This document shows positions 11,741 through 20,435 of a stretch of DNA of 28,503 nt, piece by piece. Made by a program: the position numbers and the translations under genes. Under the pieces are notes generated by a model. That model saw nothing but the letters and a program-made list of their open reading frames with translations, was not told the origin of the DNA and ran no database searches. Positions within the stretch are counted from its first letter, which is position 1. Each line of letters begins with the position of its first letter. This DNA comes from Saccoglossus kowalevskii (Eukaryota; Hemichordata; Enteropneusta; Harrimaniidae): assembly GCF_000003605.2 (NCBI RefSeq), contig NW_003134838.1:846822-875324 (forward strand). Reading direction: 5' to 3'.

Positions 11741-11873
11741 TTAAAGGACAGTGGTCGTCGCGCAGCGCGTGTTCGGATTTCATGTAAACAGATAGTGTAT
11801 TTTACACGCGTTGTGTACGTCGCTACGAGTCCTATTTCGAACAGAACGCGGCGCTACGAGCACCGCCCTTTAA
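11741..11873. mobile_element. 125-bp TTAA-flanked MITE (Kolobok- or piggyBac-like)
   Basis: TTAA at 11741-11744 and TTAA at 11870-11873 bound a 125-bp element with imperfect inverted ends. The left end reads AGGACAGTGGTCGTCGCGC; the right end, complemented, reads AGGGCGGTGCTCGTAGCGCC. Similarity extends about 32 bp inward. A third copy of this end occurs alone at 23234. TTAA duplication is the hallmark of piggyBac and Kolobok transposases; the AGGG start fits Kolobok better, but that is inference. No transposase frame is present. Confidence 0.82.
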
Positions 11874-13925
11874 CCAGCCATGTAAAATGAAAGCACGACC
11901 GTTCATAATTCAGAAAGCGACCTTTTACTTGAAAGGATGGCTCTCAACACTGGGTAATGGGTCAAGGTCATCGGCATATCACAAATTAATTATGATGGCA
12001 GGACAGCATCATAAATATTTATTGAATTAATCTTACTCCAATAACAAAACTATTGAAATATTTATTAAACAATTTTTAAAAGTGGGTACAAATTTGACGT
12101 TTCATTGCGATATTACTAACGCATGATCACAGTGGCCACATCGCGTCGAGTTAGGTGTGGTTCCCTTGGAAACCCCCTGACGTGTATACAGCGCTCGTAA
12201 ATAAACGTTGTTTTCCATGAAATCTGAACGTGCACTTGACGCTTTAAATTGAGAGGGGCGCCAAAACAAATGTTGAAATTATCTATTTTTTTGGTCAAGT
12301 CGTGATTGAAAGTTCACTTACTAGTATCAATGTGTTATCTGGACGTTCGACAATGGTGGTATATAACTGGGATACTCTGGAGTGGGCGGCAATTTTGTAA
12401 AAAAAAAAAAAAATTCTATATTCAAAATTACAAAAAAAAAGTTTAAGAATAAAAATTCACACATTGTCCTGATAAAAAAATCTAAGTGAAAGAAAAAAAT
12501 ACAACATATGCCTGCAATGGTTTTTCTACACAACTTTGAGATTTCAAAACACATGATTTTTATTATATGCTCGTTTTACTCAGTTACTCCCGCCTTGGGA
12601 GGAATGGTGCATGCCGGTTAATTAGTTTGGGACGCTGATGCAATTGGTACTGGTTACCGAACCAGAAATATGATCAAACCGGTTCAAAGGTCACACGATC
12701 AATTTAAGTCAACGGAAAATTAGCCTCGGGCTTTAGAAACAATTCTTTCAAAAGTACGATGACCGAAACATCAAAGCTCAGTATTGTACATGTAGTTCTT
12801 TACATTGAATAGAAATTGAATAGATGCAAACTGAACTAAATCGAGAACAAATATTTTTAAGTTATTTCTTAAATAAACTGAATAATATATATAAAATTAC
12901 GCGATCAAAACAGGAAAAAACACATCCCCATGGCAACCAGAAACCAGAATCTCAATCAAGTGTATGTTTTGTTTATTTAATTTGTTATGTCCAACTTGAA
13001 ATGTCTGTGAATGTAATACTAATGTTGAGTGCAACCGTGATGCACAATTTCCTTCCCATCATGCAATTATTCACGGATGCTATAAAGATACTTTCTTTTT
13101 TCTTTTTTTTAGTCAAAGATTTTTATAGGTTTGACTCAAATGAAACTTACGTTTTTCACTGTATTTGAGAGATTTGTTGAATTTTCTAAAGAATCAACTT
13201 CAACATAAATGAACACATTTGTAATTTGGAATAACATTGCTTTGACATCTACCTTACATCATTTTAGCATCATAGTAGGATTTGTCATCTGGAGGGAACG
13301 ACTTACACAAAAGGTATATCGTGATACTTGCTTAATTAATGTAAGTACACTTCTTACTTAAAAGAAATTAAGAAATATATTAGTTTTATCAGAATGCAGT
13401 TCTTGTAAATTAAAGTGTTTTAACCTTTTCACCACCAGTTCCTTCTTTTCATCACAAATTCACAAAATACTCCCGTTTATAGTCTGCATTTTTCTTCAGA
13501 AGATAGGGGAAAAATATCCACTGGCAAATGTTTTGAGAAAAAAATTAAAATTGACTTAATTGTTGTCCGTTGGCTTGAAAATTAAAGTTCATTTCCAGAA
13601 ATATTGACGAATATAAGAAAAAAGTGCAGACAAATTTGGACGAGAATGTCTGGTGGTGAAAAGTTGAACACATCCATGATGATAACATGTTTGTGAACAT
13701 TCCCTCTAACTTCGACTGTAATGATTTATCTAGTTTTGGATGTATTTTGGTTTGTCGTCTTTGTACGAACCACGTGTACCAAATACAACAACATGCGTCG
13801 CTATCCACATCGAACACTGGGATTGGTATAATTAATGATTAATTTGAATAATACTTAGATTAATATGACCCGTCTCACCCTTGAGTCAAGGAGATACCAG
13901 CAAAACTGTGTCATTTAGTGTTTGA
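11874..13925. other. non-coding, no gene seen
   Basis: AT-rich with long A and T runs (12395-12440, 13093-13110). AAATATTTATT recurs near 12013 and 12056. A 114-codon frame starting with ATG at 12824 has no domain I recognise and its composition follows the local AT bias, so it is not called. No RNA gene seen. Confidence 0.5.
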
Positions 13926-13972
13926 CTTAAAACATAGACCTTAGAAAAAGATTCTAAGGTCTATGCTTAAAA
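13926..13972. repeat. 33-nt perfect hairpin between 7-bp direct repeats
   Basis: CTTAAAA (13926-13932) and CTTAAAA (13966-13972) directly abut a hairpin at 13933-13965. The arms are CATAGACCTTAGAA and its exact complement TTCTAAGGTCTATG, 14 bp each with no mismatch, around a 5-nt AAAGA loop. The repeats touch the arms with no spacer, so the whole has the layout of an insertion with a 7-bp target duplication. It is not followed by a T-run and lies in no gene, so a terminator role is not indicated. Confidence 0.9.
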
Positions 13973-14206
13973 TAACAACTATCAACTTGTTCCCTCAAAA
14001 GCTAGTAATTTAGTGGTAAACAATTCAATATGTTTATTATTGTGTTACAGGCCAGATACGACTTTTTTCGATCCCTGCTCAAAATCAAATTTACGAATAC
14101 TACTGAACAAAAGGCGGAGGTCTTGGGCGAGCCTAGTCACATCATCTGTGCTTATAATTAGGTGTTACAGTTCGAATCCCGTTTGTAAGAAACCACTTTA
14201 CTGTGT

Positions 14207-14256
14207 GTTATACCTCAGACTAGTAATACAATTGTATTACTAGTCTGAGGTTATAC
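14207..14256. repeat. 36-nt perfect palindrome between 7-bp direct repeats
   Basis: GTTATAC (14207-14213) and GTTATAC (14250-14256) abut a loopless palindrome at 14214-14249 with arms CTCAGACTAGTAATACAA and TTGTATTACTAGTCTGAG, 18 bp each and perfect. Layout and size match the hairpin 280 bp away at 13926-13972; both arms begin C-N-N-AGAC. A loopless perfect palindrome of this length would extrude readily as a cruciform. Confidence 0.9.
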
Positions 14257-14316
14257 GTAATTAGACCATATTACTAATTTCTAACATGTGGCAGTAAGGC
14301 TTCACATTCTGGTTGG

Positions 14317-14324
14317 TGACGTCA
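14317..14324. promoter_or_regulatory. perfect CRE motif (TGACGTCA)
   Basis: Full palindromic cAMP-response element core, the consensus site for CREB/ATF bZIP factors. It lies between the 36-nt palindrome and the 9-bp direct repeat at 14333. Three further perfect copies occur at 24303, 24362 and 25566. No gene start is visible beside it. Confidence 0.4.
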
Positions 14325-14332
14325 TTAATAAT

Positions 14333-14363
14333 TTATCCAGACACGAAATATTCGTTATCCAGA
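14333..14363. repeat. 13-nt insert with palindromic core between 9-bp direct repeats
   Basis: TTATCCAGA occurs at 14333-14341 and 14355-14363. The 13 nt between are CACGAAATATTCG, containing CGAA-ATA-TTCG. The layout resembles the two larger palindromes just upstream. The short core gives limited support alone; proximity to them raises its interest. Confidence 0.5.
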
Positions 14364-17300
14364 ACTTCGTCCCGCGTCTGATTTCCAACTTTTTAACAGC
14401 GCTGTTTCACGCAGTCATTACGTAATACTGACTTGTTTTGGGCGTGTTTGTCTTGAGTTGACGGAGCACTTCGGTGAGCCTGTCTGCGTATCTAAATAAT
14501 GTACGTTTCTGCACTTAACAACGCCCGTTGCCATGACCATATGAAGTACCAGTTTCAGTTACACAAAAAAAACTAATATTTTAACAGATGACACGCGATT
14601 ATTCGACCTTAAATACTTTGCTTTTATCCCGCGATAATATGACCCATAGACGTCGATACCTTGGCAGCGTCTGTCCGGCTTACACATATCCGCCACAGTA
14701 TGCCATTTTATCAACTTTACATATGACAAACACGAAGATACAGTCAACATCAAATAAATGACAATCTTTTATATAATCCCCAAAATCCATTATAACTGTT
14801 GTCGCCGTTTAGAGAGCCATTTGTCATACGCTACTGGTTGCTAAGCGACGCGTTACCGAGCACAATGGTAGCCGAGAGATGCGTTCAACGCGATTAGAGA
14901 CACCGGGACACTTTTACTTAACAGGCCATCCCGTACTTGACGAGGTTTTGTGACTCGTCATCTGAAAAAATATCCCATGAAAACACGTCATTTCGGCTTG
15001 ATACTTCTATTCAGTGGCCGCTAAAGGGCGTTTATTCGAGGTTAGTTGGCAAAACGGCGTATGGATTATAAGTTTGTCGATACATCATTGGTGTACCCTA
15101 GCGTAATATTTGGCGAAAGCGGGACAGGGGTCAGTGCCAGCTCAAACCGTGCAGCAAGCCCTGCTTCTTCACCATCGTAACAGTGTTTGCATTTTCAAGA
15201 GCAGAATTTACTTGATACACAATCAATGCATGCATGTATATCGCTGTGCTATCCGATTTGAACTGATCTTAAAAGTACTAGTATGTTGTGAAGCGACTCG
15301 ACTCCGCCCCACTAATAAATCTAAAATTTGGAGCGAATAAGAGTTTTTTCAAAAGAAACCCCTAATTCACTACTTGTTAAAAATAAAAATCTCATTTTTT
15401 TCTGAATTTCGTTTTCTATTGAAGTCGCTTCAAGTTAACGCACACAGAATTGTGAGAAAATCAACTATACACACCAACGACTGCAAATAAGCGAACTAAA
15501 CGAACAAGAACAAATAAAAACAATGTTAGAAAAATTAAATTGAAATTAAATGTGGTAAGATATGGTTAATTTCAACAAACTCTCTGGATACACAATGAAA
15601 TCAACAACCTATAACAGCCATTGCGAAATATTGCATTTTTAGCAATTTATTTTTCTCTCGAATGCAGACAAAAAAAAAAAAAAAAACGATATTGCTGGAA
15701 AAAGAATGATTATTCATATATGCATTTTACATTATACAGTTTCTGTGGCTAATTTGAAACACTTCCTTTGTGCGCCATCACTAAGGCGTAAACAACAAAA
15801 TTCTGCTCGCTTTTGTCCTTTTTTCACGCTGTTTCGTCTCATTTCCCAATAATGGCGAATGCGTGAACCTATCAGTCTTCCCCCAGTCATGTTTATTTTA
15901 TCATCTCAGAAATGGACTCGCTAATTCCAAATATTTCTCTACAAATCACAAAACGTCCGCATGTTTATTTTTCGGAATTAAAATTCCCAATAAATCCATT
16001 AGTCATTTATTTTTATCGCATTTACAAAATTAAATGGCTATTAATTATATGGAAATGAAGTCCGTACTGCTGTCACGTGACACGATTTTAATAAGGTAGT
16101 ATGTGTCATCCGGGCGTTTCTTTGATGTACCGCCTCGGCTGTGCAAAACTAACTGCACGGCGAAATGTTTGATTCACCGCCTCGCACATTTAATTGTTTT
16201 TAACGAAAACACAATGTTGTTTTTGTTTATCTCACCATTTCTTTGAATCAAGACAAAAACAATACATTGGCAAGGATTATGTGAAAGCGTCGATGACGCG
16301 AGTCAGCTGCGATCTGCCAAACAACAAAATAATTATAAATAAACACGTTAGCGAGAAACAAAGGGGACGATTCTTTTACTATGGATAAATTTAGTGACTT
16401 GACTTCGGATAACGTCGACGGCCGCCGTTGAGCGGCATAACTTGAAAGAACACTCTCCCAAACTGTAAATTTTTAAACAACCGATTTTTGACTTTACAGT
16501 CGTTTACACACACCGTGAACAAAGACAGAGAGTTTACAATGTGAAGGGGTTACAAGAGGTACCCAGTCGGCCATGCTACGGTCAACATACCGTCTCAGTC
16601 GTTTCATCCATAATACCGTCCATGCAGCCAAGTAAAAGTTGAACTGTTGAACCACTATTCATATATCCCTACTACACATAGCACTTACTCGAGAAGGGGG
16701 TTAAAACACACGATATCTTACGTCAAGTTTACAATTTGACGTTGAGAATACAACTATGTTATGTGGAAACAACGAAATTGTAGATTGGGAATATTACCGA
16801 TAAACGTGTGCGTTCTTTGAGTGTAAGAGTCGTTGAGAAATGGTACGAGTATCTCCGATTTCACAAAGATGGCGGCGGCCATTTTGAGAAAAAAAATACG
16901 ATCAACATAGAACTGCCAGTTGGATACAAATAAATGTGTTGCGTGTAATTTTAATTTCCTTATTCTGTTTTACACAACATATGTACATATGACACAACGA
17001 ATATTCACGCTTTTATGCGTGTTTTTGAAGTCCAAAATGTAGATTTTGCCGCACTCGCCTCGCGAGCTGGAATCGAAGAGTTGTAGCGTATACTTGTGTT
17101 ATTTTATGGTCATTGTCGAGTTCACCTATTTTTTGTCGACTAAGGTCAAGCCACATTAGTAAAGAATACATTAAAACTCTTAATTCTCTTCGTGTTTGTA
17201 TTTTGGCTTAGTGTACTAATTCGCTCTCCGCTCACCGCCGCGGTATGGAGACAAGCTTCCGAGTTGCCGACTGCATGAAAAACCAACCTCATAAATTCAA

Positions 17301-18272
17301 ACTTAGCATTCACTCCTGAATATTGGACGAAGTTCATTTTATTTAATGTTACTAATTACCCATGTGAACCAACATTAATTGTACTTTTAAGTTCATGGAA
17401 ATTCGAAATCGGCTAATACATTGTTATTTTTATTCGCATATATGTCTACTTGAGCGGTCATGGACAACCCATTCGTAGAATTTAACACTGTTGCTAACAT
17501 CACAACAAATAACCATCAACCGCCCGTGTAGGGGAATAATATTGACGACAAAAACGAATTGTTTTAACTGCCAACACGAAATACCATTAAAAAAATATAT
17601 ACATAATAATACAAAACACAGTAGGATCCGATGTAAAATAAGATTTACAAAATTGGAGAACGTCGATGAATTCAAAATCCCGAACAAAACAACTTTGAAC
17701 AAACTTATAGAGCTATCTATTCAAGACAGCAACAACAAACAGACAAAGCTAACCTATAACTGAAAACGGCAATTCAAGTAGAAAAAAAAGTAACTCGAAC
17801 GAGTTATTAATTCTAGCGATGCAGTGTCGTCCAAAACAATACATCAATCGTGACAAAAACGGACATATTGTAAACGCGGAAGACGATCATCGTACATGGG
17901 TGGTAATTAATTACGTTATATTAATATATAGCATGTTCAGTTCTAACCTATGTTATTCAAAAATCGACTGATGTTAGTAGTCCATTTTGTGTAAATCCAC
18001 CTCTGACATTGGCAGCCACATAACAGTGGGTTCACATAGGTAATAATAGTAGAACATACTGAGACATATTGACATTAGTTGTTCGAAATTTATCTTTCTA
18101 AAACCTTCGAAGTTAAAACTATTTAAAACTGGGAAAAAACACAATAAATTTGATTTTTTTTCAAGAGAACTATGTCAACGTTGACCCCAAACACTGTGTT
18201 GAAGCCAAATATACAGCCTATAAAAAAAAGGAAACATGCCTTATTTTTGGAATAGTATTTTTTTGTCAATAA
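14364..18272. other. non-coding flank downstream of Gbx, no gene seen
   Basis: About 3.9 kb with no supported exon. Short hairpins: TGACGAG/CTCGTCA near 14938-14960, ACGTCAA/TTGACGT near 16720-16742, and TAACTCG-AA-CGAGTTA near 17790. TGTCACGTGACA (12-nt palindrome with an E-box) lies near 16071. AAGATGGCGGC near 16867 matches the YY1 consensus and continues into GGCCATTTT, a second inverted half. A 90-codon frame at 17491-17763 has one CxxC pair but no recognisable family. Confidence 0.5.
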
Positions 18273-18278
18273 TTTATT
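18273..18278 (-). terminator. candidate poly(A) signal of Gbx
   Basis: AATAAA on the minus strand, about 525 bp past the Gbx stop codon. It is the first canonical hexamer I see downstream of the stop on that strand. The following sequence is A-rich rather than clearly GU-rich, so the true cleavage site could be elsewhere. Confidence 0.4.
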
Positions 18279-18802
18279 TTAAATAATAACAAGGGTAGTA
18301 ACAAGAAAGGCACATACACATATGTACACTGGTTTCCTTAAACTGGTATTGCTTGGCGAACCTTGCCAAAGTGTCGATGTTTATAATTTCAAAAAATAGA
18401 ACTGTTAAAATTCTTGAAAAGCACATCGAAACATTTACAGATGACGATAATAAAAAAATGACATTTTTACGTTACCACGAAATGGACAATTGCAACTATT
18501 ATTGGCAAGAATCTGCATCATACAGAACTGAAGCAATCCCTGCTCGCATATCACCGGCGTTTGTTTTTACACACAGAAACATAACAAACGCCAGTAGTCG
18601 ACGAAATCCAAATGATTTTCAACACAAAACTAACGACAACAATATTCTTTCAACCAACTATTGCTTGCTTTCGTCTAAAATTCGTTGTAAATGCGCACTA
18701 CTTTTTAAGGTGGTTTTTCGTCTTTACGGCAATCGGTGGGGCTGATTTCATTGTTCTGACTCCGTCCTTCATAAACTGATGTTGTCTTAAAAGATTGTAA
18801 TG
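18279..18802 (-). other. probable Gbx 3' UTR
   Basis: Region between the Gbx stop codon and the candidate poly(A) signal on the minus strand. On the opposite strand a 130-codon frame (18353-18745) is open, but it needs a TTG start, has no known domain and lies antisense to this UTR, so I do not call it a gene. Confidence 0.4.
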
Positions 18803-20013
18803 TCATGGTCTTGGTAGTTGCTGCTGCATGTTGGGTGCCATATTGTGTTGTTGAGTGCGTATTGCAAAACGGTTTACGTGGACTGGAATAGGGACGACTA
18901 TTTTCGGTGCGTTATTGTTCGTGGTGGCATTACTTCGAGGGTTTGTAATACCAGCTTTAACACGTTTCCATTTGGCCCGTCGGTTTTGAAACCAAATTTT
19001 AACCTGCACTTCGCTCAGTTTAAGGGCACTGGCAATCTGTGAGCGTTCGGTTAAAGATAGGTATTTCTTACTGTGAAATTCTTTTTCCAGTTCGAGCAAC
19101 TGTTCGCTGGTGAACGCCGTGCGACGACGCCGTGTTTTACTCGACCCTGTGCCAGAGTCATCGTTGACTAGGTCATCGTCATCGTCACCGTTGTCAAACT
19201 GATCACACTGTTCGTCCCTCCATTTTGAGACCCCGTCCGCGTCGCTTTCATCTCGATCTGCAAATGCTAGAACAACAAAAAGAAGAAGTTGAATTATATT
19301 AAAAACGAATACAAAATATATATTTAAAAAAAAACGATAACATCGTGGTCGGGCAACCTAATGGCTGTGAAATAAGAACAGAAATACAGCATGGACGTAT
19401 TGGCAGTTGATATTATAATGAAGCTAGAGTTCTGGGTCAGCTTCCTTTGAAGAGTGTGCGCCCATAAAACGGGGTCTGACACATCCGTAAATTATATTCC
19501 CGTTCGTTACGTATGTTAAACATCAAAAACGGGGCTAACACCACCATTTATCAAATTAACAATATTCTATCGATGGATCGGTTACTCACCTTCCGAGTCG
19601 CGTCTTGTTATAGACGTTTGATGATCGTCAATGTGTTGTTGTTTAAGACAGGCTTCATTCGGTATATCCAGAGTAGTGGCTGGTTCACTGGACAACGCGG
19701 GACTACTGCTGCTATTTAATGTGAGTTGTTGTTGGCTGGGCTGTCCCGTTTCTCCTGACACCCCGGTAATATATTGACTCTTGCAGCTAACTGTCAGATG
19801 CTGAGCGTTTGTGACGTTCATATAGGTGGATGTTGGCAGTACGACTGCTGGTGTTTGCTGCGGTATGGGACACAGAACCGCTGCTGTCGTGACGGCGTTA
19901 GGTTGGCGATGAAATGCACTATACCCGTTGTGCAATATCGGAGTTGCAGTCGTCATAGGAGTTGACATGATAGACTCAATGCTAAACGCCATAGTTGTGC
20001 TCGGCTGATGCAT
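18803..20013 (-). CDS. Gbx: Gbx-class homeobox transcription factor, two exons: 20013-19590 and 19266-18803
   Basis: Predicted nuclear DNA-binding regulator of 295 residues. Residues 10-16, FSIESIM, form an EH1-like motif of the kind that recruits Groucho/TLE corepressors; the equivalent N-terminal FSID segment is a Gbx hallmark. The next ~130 residues are Thr/Pro/Gln/Ser-rich. Exon 2 starts with an acidic stretch (five Asp in a row at 169-173), then the homeodomain at 186-245: [19 protein letters not shown], helix 3 [17 protein letters not shown] with W48, Q50 and N51 (residues 233, 235, 236). After it, [16 protein letters not shown] (263-278) is diagnostic of Gbx, and the end LPRP resembles vertebrate Gbx ends. 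Splicing is AAG|GTGAGT at 19590/19589 and a pyrimidine-rich ...TTCTAG acceptor before 19266, phase 1. The intron lies upstream of the homeobox, as in vertebrate Gbx genes. The first in-frame ATG is at 20013; ATG at 19992 (Met8) is an alternative. Family roles (known, not seen here) are anteroposterior neural patterning, including the Otx/Gbx boundary. Confidence 0.96.
19267..19589 (-). other. Gbx intron (323 bp)
   Basis: Starts GTGAGT and ends in a pyrimidine tract plus TAG on the minus strand. A second AG lies 9 nt into exon 2 (new exon start 19257); because the shift is three codons and the donor leaves one base of the split codon, both acceptors keep the frame. The distal-tract TAG is preferred because the pyrimidine run directly precedes it. 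Confidence 0.9.
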
Positions 20014-20190
20014 TTCCACGTTTTTTTTTAACAACAAGAGTACTGCTTTCGCATGTTGGAGCTAAAATTGAGGGAGTTCCAGCCGGGTCTCATCCATCAT
20101 AATCAAGTTACAGCTCAAGCTCACCATTCAAACTACCTCCCAAATATTACAAAGCCAACACGTGACAGTAATAAAAACAAGACTGATTGG
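20014..20190 (-). promoter_or_regulatory. probable Gbx 5' leader with upstream ORFs
   Basis: Between a TATA-like box and the Gbx start the minus strand contains two short upstream ORFs. One is 21 codons (ATG at 20127, stop ending 20062) in the same frame as Gbx but closed by TAG. The other is 8 codons (ATG at 20054, TAA ending 20028) in another frame and ends 14 nt before the Gbx ATG. If transcribed they would be expected to lower or regulate Gbx translation. The transcription start is inferred, not seen. Confidence 0.4.
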
Positions 20191-20378
20191 TTAGTAGGAA
20201 CAACATAGGGGTTTATAAAAACATGTATAAGTTATACCAAGTACGATTGGTCAAATAACGGGAAAAGTCGGCACCCAGTGTTCTATTATCCAATCAAATG
20301 CGTCGGTGTACCCAGCTAAGAAGGAAAGAAACTGACAAGGTCGTAGTACGGCCCATTGACGAGTTTCGCTTTGATTGG
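20185..20378 (-). promoter_or_regulatory. CCAAT/ATTGG cluster at the Gbx promoter
   Basis: CCAATC on the minus strand at 20185-20190, 20245-20250 and 20373-20378, and on the plus strand at 20290-20295; one more plus-strand CCAATCA lies at 20628. CCAAT boxes bind NF-Y and often sit tens to a few hundred bases upstream of starts. The 20245 and 20373 boxes fall upstream of the TATA-like sequence, the expected arrangement. Confidence 0.45.
20212..20219 (-). promoter_or_regulatory. TATA-like box for Gbx
   Basis: Minus strand reads TTTATAAA, about 200 bp upstream of the Gbx ATG and 26 bp downstream of a CCAAT box. A start about 30 bp further on (near 20185) would give a leader of about 170 nt. Many developmental genes lack TATA boxes, so this is only a candidate. 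Confidence 0.4.
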
Positions 20379-20415
20379 TAGAGGCTACAAGCCACGCCAC
20401 GCTAATCAACCTCCG

Positions 20416-20435
20416 GTTAATTATGATCAATTAAC
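20416..20435. promoter_or_regulatory. inverted pair of AATTA homeodomain-type sites
   Basis: GTTAATT (20416-20422) and AATTAAC (20429-20435) form a perfect 7-bp inverted repeat around ATGATC. TTAATTA/TAATTA is the core bound by Antp-class homeodomains with Gln at position 50, the type encoded here. About 400 bp upstream of the Gbx ATG, it is a candidate auto- or cross-regulatory site. Confidence 0.4.

Noticed and set aside
12824-13168. 114-codon plus-strand frame starting with ATG
   Set aside because: No known domain, low-complexity Phe-rich part from a T-run, and AT-driven composition.
14115-14190. tRNA-like B box GTTCGAATCCCG, possible tRNA gene or SINE head
   Set aside because: The flanking bases do not form a T stem, no acceptor stem closes, and no A box lies at the right distance.
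18353-18745. 130-codon plus-strand frame
   Set aside because: It needs a non-ATG start, is antisense to the likely Gbx 3' UTR, and contains no domain I recognise.
18818-19965. Plus-strand frames opposite the Gbx exons
   Set aside because: They are shadows of the Gbx coding sequence on the other strand.
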